Positions 56,556 to 64,000 of a stretch of 64,000 nt of DNA are shown in pieces. The notes under the pieces are model-generated. The model searched no databases. It saw only the letters and a program-made list of their open reading frames with translations, and was not told the origin of the DNA. The translations under genes and the position numbers were made by a program. Source of the DNA: an uncultured Mailhella sp. GTDB lineage: Bacteria; Desulfobacterota; Desulfovibrionia; Desulfovibrionales; Desulfovibrionaceae. Every line of letters begins with the position of its first letter. Position 1 is the stretch's first letter. The stretch spans positions 2,683,001-2,747,000 of the forward strand of contig NZ_OZ007001.1 in assembly GCF_963931295.1 (NCBI RefSeq), in the 5' to 3' direction.

Positions 56556-57191
56556 CTATTTTTTGCCGAAGCGCAGCAGCAGCGCGGAGGTGGAGATGAG
56601 CGCGTATCCGAGCAGTTCGCTGGATTCCTCCATCGCATTTTTGGCGGCGCGCCAGTCGCCGTCCGGCAGCAGCGTTTTCCACAGCATGCTTGTGCCGAAC
56701 AGTCGGGAATACGCCAGAACAATGACGAGCCCGGCGAGAAGAAGAGGAAAGTGTCGCCAGCGGATCAGTCGCGCCAGTCCGGCGGCGGCGTCTCGAAGAT
56801 TTGAGGCCGCAAAGGCCAGGCAGACGAAGGCCAGCGTGAGGGCCGGCCACTTCCAGCAGCCGTGAGAGATCATGTCGAGAAAGTAGTCCTGCTCGCGTAT
56901 GAGCATGCAGCCGGTGAGACCTCCGACAAGCGTCAGGGCCCGGCGCATGTCCGGACAGAGGCGCGCCTCGGAAAAGAAAATCGCCGTACTTGCCAGAAGC
57001 AGCAGCGTCTGACAAATCTCCGTGGGGCCGACTTCCGCAAAGGGGTAAAGGCGTCCGGCATCCCACCAGAAAATGAGGAACAGGACCAGAATGCCCAGGC
57101 CGAGCCCGAAGAGAAGGCGCAGCGCGCAGGCAATGGTTTTCAGATCAGACAAAAGTTCCCTGTTCTGTAAAGATGAAAAGCGGATATTCAT
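56556..57191 (-). CDS. hypothetical inner-membrane protein
   Basis: 211 residues with about six hydrophobic helices (LRLLFGLGLGILVLFLIFWW, EICQTLLLLASTAIFF, ALTLVGGLTGCMLI, WPALTLAFVCLAFAA, FPLLLAGLVIVLAYSRL, SSELLGYALISTSALLL). Family not recognised. Between helices there are conserved-looking acidic loops (REQDYFLDMISHGCWKW; NAMEESSELLGY), giving a pattern seen in small multi-pass proteins of unknown role. The start at 57191 has only a weak ribosome site; an upstream in-frame ATG at 57302 is less plausible. Confidence 0.65.
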   Translation of the reverse strand: MNIRFSSLQNRELLSDLKTIACALRLLFGLGLGILVLFLIFWWDAGRLYPFAEVGPTEICQTLLLLASTAIFFSEARLCPDMRRALTLVGGLTGCMLIREQDYFLDMISHGCWKWPALTLAFVCLAFAASNLRDAAAGLARLIRWRHFPLLLAGLVIVLAYSRLFGTSMLWKTLLPDGDWRAAKNAMEESSELLGYALISTSALLLRFGKK

Positions 57192-57353
57192 GGCAGGCAC
57201 ATCGTGATGAAGTCTGTTTTTCTGCAAAAAAAAGCAGCAAATGACCGCCCCTGGACCGGGGAAAGGGTGATGGATATTCGCCGTGAAGAACGCACTTGTC
57301 AAGCGGTGTCGATGAAGAAAATGCGGAACGTTTGTTTCAGAGAAAGTTGCAGG

Positions 57354-57393
57354 AAAAAAGAGTCCGTTTTCTGCACGGATACAGAAAACGGAC
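57354..57393 (-). terminator. terminator of the DUF368 operon
   Basis: Perfect 12-bp stem GTCCGTTTTCTG (57362-57373) / CAGAAAACGGAC (57382-57393); on the minus strand it is followed by TCTTTTTTCC. Confidence 0.92.
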
Positions 57394-57398
57394 GAAGG

Positions 57399-58256
57399 CT
57401 AGAATGTTTTTTTCGTGGCGATGTATTGCACCAGCAGGGGCAGGGCCACGCCGCAGGCGCAGGTGAAAAATGCGAGCAGCACCATGCCGTCCATGGCCGG
57501 CGGCAGCGCGGGCAGCGTGCCGTTGTGCCACGGCCATACCGTGCGCAGAGATCCGGCCATGAAGCCGATGAGCACCGCGTTGGTCTGCGAGGGATAGCGC
57601 CGGAAGCACGCGGCGAGCACTCGGCTGAAGCTCATGAGTCCGCACAGGCCCCCGGCGATGAAGGTGAGAAGCACCGGCAGATTGAGATGCACCACCGCGG
57701 AAAGGATGAAGGCGTACTGTCCCATGACGACCAGCATGAACGAGCCGGATATGCCGGGCAGAATCATGGCGCACAGGGCGATGAATCCGGCAACGAAGAT
57801 GTTCGGCAGGGCGTGGGAGGCCGTCATGGCTTCGGCTCCGGTGACGAACCAGGCCGCCACGGCTCCCGCGACGAGCAGCAGCACGTTGCCTGCGGGCATG
57901 CGCTGACCTCGGGTCATGAGCACGATGGACGAGATGATGAGCCCGAAAAAGAAGGCCCACAGCGCTTCGGGCCAGGCGTGGAGCAGATAGAGGGTCAGGC
58001 GCGCAAGACTGAAGATGGACGTGCCGATGCCGATCACCAGCGGCAGCAGAAAGCCCCAGGGAATGCCCGCGCAGGCTTCCTTGAAGCGTCCGGTGAAGAA
58101 GAGCCGGAAGAACGTGATGTTGAAGGCCTTGATGCCGTTCAGCAGCTTGTCGTAGATGCCGGTGATGAAGGCGATGGTGCCGCCGGACACGCCGGGCACC
58201 ACGTCGGCGGCGCCCATGGCCAGTCCGCAGAGAAGGTAGCGCAGCTTTTCCCTCAT
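57399..58256 (-). CDS. DUF368 membrane protein (polyprenyl-phosphate transporter family)
   Basis: 285 residues, about nine helices. The DUF368 signature is the paired glycine-rich re-entrant motifs: GAADVVPGVSGGTIAFITGIYDKL near the start and ILPGISGSFMLVVMGQY in the middle. Members (PopT) are implicated in returning undecaprenyl phosphate across the cytoplasmic membrane for cell-wall synthesis. Start overlaps the stop of the nitroreductase gene by four bases (ATGA), so they are co-translated; no functional link between the two is known to me. Confidence 0.9.
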   Translation of the reverse strand: MREKLRYLLCGLAMGAADVVPGVSGGTIAFITGIYDKLLNGIKAFNITFFRLFFTGRFKEACAGIPWGFLLPLVIGIGTSIFSLARLTLYLLHAWPEALWAFFFGLIISSIVLMTRGQRMPAGNVLLLVAGAVAAWFVTGAEAMTASHALPNIFVAGFIALCAMILPGISGSFMLVVMGQYAFILSAVVHLNLPVLLTFIAGGLCGLMSFSRVLAACFRRYPSQTNAVLIGFMAGSLRTVWPWHNGTLPALPPAMDGMVLLAFFTCACGVALPLLVQYIATKKTF

Positions 58257-59038
58257 GCCTTGTCTCCCTTCACCAGGCGCACGCGCAGCTCGCGACGGGA
58301 AGGAATGCGGCGGTAGCGGATGTCGGGAACACCGATCATGAGTCCCGCCATGGGGATGAGACCGTCTTCCGCACCCATGACCTTGCGCACGTCTTCGCTC
58401 ATGGCCGCCGCCCGCATGACATAGCCGGCCCAGCAGCCGCCGAGGCCCATGACGGGAAGCAGCAGATCGAGCGCGGACACGGCAATGGAGCAGTTCACGA
58501 TGTCGAGATCATAGGAGCCGCCTGCGCAGGCGAACACCGCGCAGGGCGCGCCGCGGAAAATGGGATCGCCGCCCCGGTCGTGGGAAAGCACCACACTGGC
58601 GAGGCGCTTGTCTCCGCGGAAGGCGTCGGCCACGGCGTCAGCCGCGCGGCGCAGCACGTCCCGGCCTTCCAACACGAGCCAGCTCACGTTTTCCAGATTC
58701 TTGCCCGTGGGCGCGTAGCGAGCGACATCCAGAGCTTTCAGCAGCAGCTCTTCCGGCACGTTCTGTTCCTTGAACTCGCGCACGGAACGGCGGCCGCGGA
58801 TGAGCGCCGCAAGACTGTCCGCATCGGGCAGCGGAGCCGCGGGAGCGAGCGTGTCGGGATTCACGCCGTCCAGCTGCACGGCGGCCTGAGGACAGACGGC
58901 CGCGCAGTGACCGCAGTGCATGCAGTATTCCTCATGGTGAATGCGCACGCCTTCGCCGGAAACGTGAAAGCAGTGCAGGGGGCAGACTCGGGCGCACAGC
59001 CCGCAACGGACGCAACGGGAATCCTCAATGTGTATCAT
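58253..59038 (-). CDS. ferredoxin-nitroreductase fusion protein
   Basis: 261 residues. The N-terminal 60 residues carry two [4Fe-4S] motifs (CVRCGLCARVCP and CMHCGHCAAVCP); the rest is a nitroreductase-fold flavoprotein (IRGRRSVREFKEQNVPEELLLKALDVARYAPTGKNLENVSWLV ... MGLGGCWAGYVMRAA). Such fusions are common in anaerobes and are presumed to pass electrons from the clusters to FMN; substrate unknown. It heads a two-gene operon with the DUF368 gene. Confidence 0.92.
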   Translation of the reverse strand: MIHIEDSRCVRCGLCARVCPLHCFHVSGEGVRIHHEEYCMHCGHCAAVCPQAAVQLDGVNPDTLAPAAPLPDADSLAALIRGRRSVREFKEQNVPEELLLKALDVARYAPTGKNLENVSWLVLEGRDVLRRAADAVADAFRGDKRLASVVLSHDRGGDPIFRGAPCAVFACAGGSYDLDIVNCSIAVSALDLLLPVMGLGGCWAGYVMRAAAMSEDVRKVMGAEDGLIPMAGLMIGVPDIRYRRIPSRRELRVRLVKGDKA

Positions 59039-59242
59039 GGCTTTTCCTGAAGGTGTGTGCTAAAGAATGTCCGTGCAGCATAGAGGAAAATGCGCGAAAG
59101 GGGAAGAACTTCCTTTTGGCGGCGTCGCCGTCGGCATCGTTTTTCCTTTCTGCAGCAGAACGCGGGCTGCGGCGTCGGACATGCGCCGCGTGCTGCGGGG
59201 TCTGCATTTTCTCTGCAGTTTTCCTCAGACAGGGAACAATTC

Positions 59243-60688
59243 ATGGAATCGCTGACTGTTGTCGTGCTCGGGGCGCTGGTCGCCGTTGTTGGTTTTGTCT
59301 GGGCGGTGTTCTGCGTCATACACGCGCTGCTGCATAAAAAGGATTCGCAGTCCGCTCTGGCATGGGTGGCGAGCATCATGCTGCTGCCTTTTCTGGGGAG
59401 TCTCGCGTATTCGCTTTTCGGCATCAGCCGGGCCGACAGTCTGGCCGGACGACTTCTCGACGAGGCGGCCAGAAGGCAGGATTCGTCCGACAGAATCCTG
59501 GATCGCCGTCTGAACGCCGAAGAGGACGACGAGTCTCTTCCCGTGGAATGGAAGGCTCTGAAGGTGGGCCGCGCCCTCACCGGACGCCGCATGATGCGCG
59601 GCAACCGGCTGGAACTTCTGAAGAACGGCGAAGAGGCCTATCCGGCCATGCTGGAAGCCATAGGACAGGCCAAGCGCATGGTCTGCCTGTCCACCTATAT
59701 TTTCCGCGGCGACGATACGGGCCGCGCCTTTGCCGACGCGCTTGAAGATGCGGCCAGACGAGGGGTGGACGTCAGGCTCATTGTGGACGGGCTGGGCGGC
59801 ATGATCTATTCGCTGCGCAAGCCGTGGCGCAAGCTGCGCGAGAAGGGCGTGAAGGTACAGATGTTTCTGCCGCCGCGCCTGTGGCCTCCCATGTTTGCCG
59901 TGAATCTGCGCACGCACCGCAAGGTGCTCGCCTGCGACGGAACCGTGGCCTTTACCGGCGGCATGAACATCGGGGATCATCATCTGGTCACGCTGCCGCG
60001 GCGCGGACGCGTGCAGGACATCCATTTTCGCTGCACCGGGCCCGTGGCCGCGCGCCTGCAGGAAGCCTTTCTCATGGACTGGGCTTTCGTGAGCAAGCTG
60101 CCCACGCCGCCTTCGCTCATGGAGCCGGAGGAGAAGGGCGCGTCCCGCTGCCGTCTGGTGTTCGACGGCCTCGGCCGCAGTCGGGAAGACATTCATCAGC
60201 TTTTGTGCGGCGTGATTTCCGCGGCCAGACGACGGGTCGTCATTTTTACGCCGTACTTCATTCCTCCGCGCGAGCTGTCCGGCGCGCTGGTGGCCGCCGT
60301 GCAGCGCGGCGTGCAGGTGGACGTCATTCTTCCGGCGCAGAACAATCTTTTCTACGTGCATCACGCTTCCCGCCGCTACCAGGGGCCGCTGGCCAGAATG
60401 GGCGTGCGCATCTGGTATCAGCCGCCGCCGTTCGCCCATACCAAGCTTCTGCTGGTGGATGACTGGTATGCGCTGATGGGGTCGGCCAATCTCGATCCGC
60501 GCAGTCTCTTTCTCAATTTTGAACTCAATGTCGAGGTGGCCGATCCGGCTTTTCAGAAGGAGCTTTCGGACTACGCCGATGAGGTGCTGTCCCGCTCGCG
60601 CCGGATGCGCTACGAAGACTATGACCGCGCCGCGCTTCCCTCGAAACTGTTTGATTCGCTGTGCTGGCTGCTCAGTCCGTATATTTGA
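59243..60688 (+). CDS. cls: cardiolipin synthase (phospholipase D family)
   Basis: 481 residues. Two N-terminal membrane helices (VVVLGALVAVVGFVWAVFCVIHALL; LAWVASIMLLPFLGSLAYSLFG) then two HKD motifs: H225, K227 and D232 in HRKVLACDGTVAFTGGMN, and near residue 400 HTKLLLVDDWYALMGSANLDPRS. It condenses two phosphatidylglycerols to cardiolipin at the inner membrane. The ATG at 59243 after AGGGAA matches family N-termini; the longer upstream frame (from 59090) is low-complexity Arg-rich. Confidence 0.93.
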   Translation: MESLTVVVLGALVAVVGFVWAVFCVIHALLHKKDSQSALAWVASIMLLPFLGSLAYSLFGISRADSLAGRLLDEAARRQDSSDRILDRRLNAEEDDESLPVEWKALKVGRALTGRRMMRGNRLELLKNGEEAYPAMLEAIGQAKRMVCLSTYIFRGDDTGRAFADALEDAARRGVDVRLIVDGLGGMIYSLRKPWRKLREKGVKVQMFLPPRLWPPMFAVNLRTHRKVLACDGTVAFTGGMNIGDHHLVTLPRRGRVQDIHFRCTGPVAARLQEAFLMDWAFVSKLPTPPSLMEPEEKGASRCRLVFDGLGRSREDIHQLLCGVISAARRRVVIFTPYFIPPRELSGALVAAVQRGVQVDVILPAQNNLFYVHHASRRYQGPLARMGVRIWYQPPPFAHTKLLLVDDWYALMGSANLDPRSLFLNFELNVEVADPAFQKELSDYADEVLSRSRRMRYEDYDRAALPSKLFDSLCWLLSPYI

Positions 60689-60796
60689 CTCCCTGAAAGG
60701 TAGCGCAATATTACGCAAGACTTCTGTCGTTGACTTATCCGCCCAATGCCGTATGTGAGTAACATACGCTACCCCATGTCATGCAAGGAGTTTGCC

Positions 60797-61498
60797 ATGT
60801 CGCTGTTCGATATTCTGAATTCCCCTGAACTCAAATCCACGCTTGGTTCCTTTGCCGACAAGGCGAAGAATACGGCTTCCGATATCACTTCCAAAGCGCC
60901 CGGCGGACTCGGCGGACTGCTCGGAGCCGGGGCGCTGGGCGCGCTTCTGGGCAGCTTTGTTTCCAAGAGCGTGCTGAAGGACGCCGCCCTGGTGGGAGCG
61001 GGCGCCGTGGCCTGGAATTTTTATCAGAAGTGGAGTCAGAGCCGTGGCGCTCAGACGGAGGAAGTCGAAGTGGTTTCCCGGCAGACGTTCGGGGGAACGG
61101 GCGGAGCCTCTGTGCCCGCGCCTGCGCTGGACAATACGGCCATGCTCATGCTTCGGGCCATGGTGTACACGGCCCGGGCTGACGGGCATATCGACGCGAC
61201 GGAACAGGGACGCATTCTCAATCTGGTGGAGCAGCTCTGCCCGGGCAGAGACATGTCCGCAGTCATGAATGGTCTGATGAGCGAATCCATTGATCCGTCC
61301 CGGCTGGCGGCAGAAGTGCGTTCGCCGGAGCAGGGCGACGATCTGTATCGGCTCTCCTGCCTCATTGTGGACGTCGATCATTTTATGGAACGCAGCTATC
61401 TTGACGGTCTGGCCTCGGCGTTGCATCTCTCCGCCGAGAGAAAGACGGCGCTGGAGCATGAAGTGGCGCAGGCGAGGCAGCAGCTTCTGCCGGGCTAG
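60797..61498 (+). CDS. DUF533 / YebE-like inner-membrane protein
   Basis: 233 residues. Begins SLFDILNSPEL, then a Gly/Ala-rich segment (APGGLGGLLGAGALGALLGSF) and a hydrophobic stretch (LKDAALVGAGAVAWNFYQKW), followed by a helical TerB-like C-terminal half (AMLMLRAMVYTARADGHIDATEQGRILNLVEQL) with acidic residues that could bind metal. The family is widespread, often envelope-stress induced, and of unknown function. Good ribosome site (AAGGAG) before ATG 60797. Confidence 0.85.
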   Translation: MSLFDILNSPELKSTLGSFADKAKNTASDITSKAPGGLGGLLGAGALGALLGSFVSKSVLKDAALVGAGAVAWNFYQKWSQSRGAQTEEVEVVSRQTFGGTGGASVPAPALDNTAMLMLRAMVYTARADGHIDATEQGRILNLVEQLCPGRDMSAVMNGLMSESIDPSRLAAEVRSPEQGDDLYRLSCLIVDVDHFMERSYLDGLASALHLSAERKTALEHEVAQARQQLLPG

Positions 61499-61909
61499 AG
61501 AGTTTCGGCTCTTTATTTCCGGCGCGTTGCTGACGCGCGCCGGAGCAGGACGCATGCCCCTTCATAAAATCTGATGGATTTACAGGCGTGACGCATTTCC
61601 GCCTGAGCTCCACAGACTCGGCTCTTAAAGAGATTATGACTGATAGTTAACTGTTTTAGTAACAGGATGATATGACGTGTCCGTCTCGGCCTGATTTCCC
61701 AATGAATGACGACTTGACGGGGGAGCACTCTCAAATGCTTATGAAGCGCCTTTGCGCCGCAGGGTTCTGCCGCATCACAGTTTCGGCAGGACTTTGCGGC
61801 GCGAGCTTTTTGCACTACACTGAGACAGTTTTTCTTGCGGGTGAAACGTCTCCGGCCTGCGCGCGAGGCGCGATGCAGGGAAAGGAGGAAAACTGTGAAG
61901 GAGCGAGGT
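61499..61909 (+). promoter_or_regulatory. intergenic stretch upstream of the LprI-like gene
   Basis: No gene supported. It contains two short palindromes, CTCTT-A-AAGAG near 61622 and CTGTT-TTAGT-AACAG near 61649, and a possible -10 TACACT (61816-61821) about 75 bases before the next start codons. Which, if any, is used cannot be told. Confidence 0.35.
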
Positions 61910-62329
61910 ATGAAAAGAGCGTCGACGCTGGGCGTGGGAGCGCTGCTCGTGTGTCTGGGAACCGTTCAGCCGTGCCTGGCGGAAGAAGAGCTGGCGCCGG
62001 GCTTTGACGCCTGCATGGAAAAGTCGGGGGGCGTGACGATGGAAATGCGCATGTGCCTTGACCAGGCATACAAGTACTGGGATGCCGAGCTGAACAGCAA
62101 TTACACGGCGGCCATGAAGCGGTGCGGCGATACGGGTGATCCGAAGGCGTGCAAGAATCGTCTTCGCAATGCGGAACGCCTGTGGGTGCAGTACAAGGAG
62201 GCCATGTCTGACGCGATCATGGGCTATGAGGAGGGCACCATGGGACCGGTCCTCGGTGCTGATTTTCTGGCGCGGGAGACGAAAAAACAGGCGCAGGAAC
62301 TGGGAAGCATGGCTGGGCAGGGCGAGTAG
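61910..62329 (+). CDS. LprI-like (DUF1311) secreted protein
   Basis: 139 residues. Signal peptide MKRASTLGVGALLVCLGTVQPCLA, then the DUF1311/LprI pattern: FDACMEKSGGVTMEMRMCLDQAYKYWDAELNSNYTAAMKRCGD, CKNRLRNAERLWVQYKEA. Cysteines are spaced for two disulfides. The family includes lysozyme inhibitors of the periplasm, but most members are untested. Either ATG 61910 or GTG 61895 may start it; both have excellent ribosome sites (AAGGAG, AGGAGG). I prefer the ATG for its cleaner signal peptide. Confidence 0.85.
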   Translation: MKRASTLGVGALLVCLGTVQPCLAEEELAPGFDACMEKSGGVTMEMRMCLDQAYKYWDAELNSNYTAAMKRCGDTGDPKACKNRLRNAERLWVQYKEAMSDAIMGYEEGTMGPVLGADFLARETKKQAQELGSMAGQGE

Positions 62330-62505
62330 GGCCTGTGCTGCGGATTCGTTGAGGCACGCGGCGTCCTAGGAGTGCCGCATCGTTTCGTGAACGGGAATGC
62401 ATCGAAGCCCTGAGGCCGAAGCCGCCTCGTCACGGGGCGCGGGGCTCGCCGCGACGCTATAGGCAAGCTGTCTGGGGCATGGTTTTCACCTCTGAAGTGC
62501 ATAAC

Positions 62506-62535
62506 AAAGGCGCGTTTTGACAACGCGCCTTTTTA
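62506..62535. terminator. terminator after the LprI-like gene
   Basis: AAAGGCGCGTT / AACGCGCCTTT with TTTAT on one side and an A-run on the other, so it can act on both strands, including for the decayed minus-strand gene to its right. Confidence 0.88.
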
Positions 62536-62630
62536 TACTCTGGAATGGTTTGTCCTCTCCCGTAAAACGGCGTGATGAGGCGAAAGGATACGTCATATGA
62601 CGATGATGCAAATCGTACATGACGACGCTG

Positions 62631-62995
62631 CTAAGCTGCCATGGCGCAGCAGTTTTTTCCTTGTCGGTTGGCTTGATAAAGTGCCTCATCGGCAATTTTA
62701 TATGCTTCATCGAAGGAGTTCTTATCGAGGCACGGCGTTATACTGATGCTGCATGAAACTTGTCGTTTCCCGGCCAGCATGAGCTGTGCTATATCACGAT
62801 ATACGTTTTCAGACAGTTCTCACATTGCTTCTCTGGAAACATTTTCTACAAAAACAGAAAATTCAACGCCCCACAGCCGACCGAGAATACCGTATTTGAT
62901 GAAATGTGTAGGTAATACATCGGCAATGTATGTAATAACTCTATCACCGATAGGATGACCATAGGTATTATTAATTTTTTTTAATTATTAATATC
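62631..62995 (-). pseudogene. remnant of a GGDEF (diguanylate cyclase-like) gene
   Basis: Read on the minus strand the text runs LLDINN, then (after a one-base loss in the A-run at 62975-62982) KINNTYGHPIGDRVITYIADVL, KYGILGRLWGVEFSVFVENVSREAM. A TGA follows at 62822-62820, and the same frame continues with ELSENVYRDIAQLMLAG and the typical GGDEF ending FDEAYKIADEALYQANRQGKN, then stop at 62631. The signature GG(D/E)EF has become WGVEF. At least one frameshift and one nonsense codon, plus loss of the 5' part, make it non-functional. Confidence 0.8.
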
Positions 62996-63230
62996 AAGAA
63001 GATGAGTATTAATCAAGTCTGTATTGCGGTAATTTTTGTTATTATAAATGATAATAATAATCTTTTTACTAATGAAAACAAGCTGGAAAGTTTTACTCCA
63101 TTGATGTTTGGCGTACAATTATACATAAATCGAGCGTGTTGTAGGCAATATCAATAGATAATACAGCAGACTGTGAAAGTATAACATGTTGTCGTGAACA
63201 GCTTTTTTATTTTAGAAACTATATAGATAA
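62996..63230. other. AT-rich stretch without a clear gene
   Basis: Possibly further decayed 5' sequence of the GGDEF gene, but no family motif is readable. Base composition is sharply lower in G+C than in the rest of the window. Confidence 0.4.
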
Positions 63231-63266
63231 TAAAAATCCCCCAGAAACGTATTGAGTTTCTGGGGG
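63231..63266 (-). terminator. terminator of the glycosyltransferase gene
   Basis: CCCCCAGAAAC (63238-63248) / GTTTCTGGGGG (63256-63266), 11-bp perfect stem; on the minus strand followed by ATTTTTATT. Confidence 0.92.
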
Positions 63267-63278
63267 TAAAATATAATA

Positions 63279-64000
63279 TTATTTTATATAACGTTTGATG
63301 TAATATTTTAATTTCTTATGTGCATTATGCAATCTGTGTAACAAACTATAGTGCGTTTTTACTCCAGAATTATCAAGAAGAGTAATTGCATCTTCTTCTG
63401 ATATGTTGTTTATCATTTTATTTACATAAAATGAATCCCATTCAGTCATGAAATCCTTTTCAATGCCTTCATCTTTTGCAATAGCATTAAGAATATTACA
63501 ATAAGTTTTTCGTCCGTTTCTTATTTTTTCTATGGTACGTTCCCGTATTTCTTGGGATGAAATAGGAAGCGCTATGGCCTTTTTGACGGCTTCGGCAATG
63601 CTGTCGGGATCAGGATCTGCCCAGATGACGTAATCTTTGTCGAACATGGCGTCGCGGCCCCCTATATTGGGCGTTGTGACTACCGGCAGTCCGCAAAGCA
63701 AGTATTCCACGGCGGCAAAGCAGGCTCCTTCTTCTTTGGACGCAATGATGCCGCACCGGCTGGCTGACAGCTCTTCACAAATTTTGTTTGTATCGAACCA
63801 GTGCCAGCCGTTACTGTCAATCTGGGGGCAGATAAGATTGGGACATGCCGCATTATTGCCTCCAGCATGAGGAAGTATGCGTTTTTCATAGTCGTAGTCG
63901 GACGGGTCGAGAAAATAGGTGAGCAGCGCGCAGTTGTTCACCTTGCTGAGAAGCTCCAATCTCTTATAGGAAGCCATCCGGGAATTGGAGATGGCGTCGT
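63279..64000 (-). CDS. glycosyltransferase, GT4-type, C-terminal part (5' end outside window)
   Basis: The frame is open to the right edge, so the ATG at 63977 is probably internal (SNSRMASYKRLELL continues upstream). The visible part, about 240 residues, has the GT4 (group 1) nucleotide-sugar region: KICEELSASRCGIIASKEEGACFAAVEYLLCGLPVVTTPNIGGRDAMFD, with the EX7E-type acidic pair (E in EEGACFAAVEYL), then PDSIAEAVKKA. The C-terminal tail is basic (HNAHKKLKYYIKRYIK). It probably adds a sugar in capsule, O-antigen or glycoprotein synthesis; donor and acceptor unknown. AT-rich DNA unlike its neighbours suggests transfer. Confidence 0.85.
   Translation of the reverse strand, partial: DAISNSRMASYKRLELLSKVNNCALLTYFLDPSDYDYEKRILPHAGGNNAACPNLICPQIDSNGWHWFDTNKICEELSASRCGIIASKEEGACFAAVEYLLCGLPVVTTPNIGGRDAMFDKDYVIWADPDPDSIAEAVKKAIALPISSQEIRERTIEKIRNGRKTYCNILNAIAKDEGIEKDFMTEWDSFYVNKMINNISEEDAITLLDNSGVKTHYSLLHRLHNAHKKLKYYIKRYIK

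Overview
The window is GC-rich bacterial chromosome, densely coded on both strands. It most resembles a Desulfovibrionaceae-type anaerobe (sulfate or sulfite reducer). The main reasons are a complete rnf cluster headed by a decaheme cytochrome c and closed by apbE (the Desulfovibrio order dhcA-rnfCDGEAB-apbE), an [FeFe]-hydrogenase maturase (hydG), a two-subunit iron-sulfur fumarase, a Desulfovibrio-style trimeric porin, and a nitroreductase fused to ferredoxin clusters. Species is not assignable from the sequence alone.

Layout. 0-9.5 kb: 3' part of tyrS with a small beta-grasp protein, a heat-shock operon (CbpA-type DnaJ, CbpM-like regulator, clpB), an outer-membrane porin and an OmpR-type response regulator without a kinase. 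9.5-17.1 kb: a large unknown membrane protein, fumarase subunits, a TM1266-type regulator and hydG. 17.6-23.5 kb: a PPP-type phosphatase, two tandem CobW/G3E metallochaperone GTPases with His-rich loops, a TSCPD protein and a patatin. 24.5-29.5 kb: ilvB-ilvN-ilvC-ilvD. 30 kb: tRNA-Asn.

30.9-37.5 kb holds the most unusual region, a rearranged type I-E CRISPR-Cas locus. Along the minus strand it reads cas3, array 2, cas1e, cas2e, array 1. The Cascade genes that should lie between cas3 and cas1 are absent from the window, and an array occupies their place. Array 2 is interrupted by an IS5-family element that landed on the last TA of one spacer. Its cas3-proximal end abuts a truncated second IS, and beyond that stands a lone diverged repeat whose hairpin stem is kept by paired changes.

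38-43.6 kb: a peptide/nickel-type ABC importer. 43.8-50.7 kb: apbE and the rnf/decaheme operon, a membrane ion pump linking ferredoxin, NAD(H) and periplasmic c-type cytochromes. 51.5-62.3 kb: housekeeping and envelope genes (YfcE-like phosphoesterase, lplA, ligA, di-Mop protein, DUF368 transporter, nitroreductase, cardiolipin synthase, DUF533 protein, LprI-like protein). From about 62.6 kb the DNA turns AT-rich, with a decayed GGDEF gene and a glycosyltransferase running off the edge; this looks like an acquired surface-polysaccharide region.

Coordinates, motifs and hairpins were read by eye. Family names rest on recognisable motifs, not on searches.
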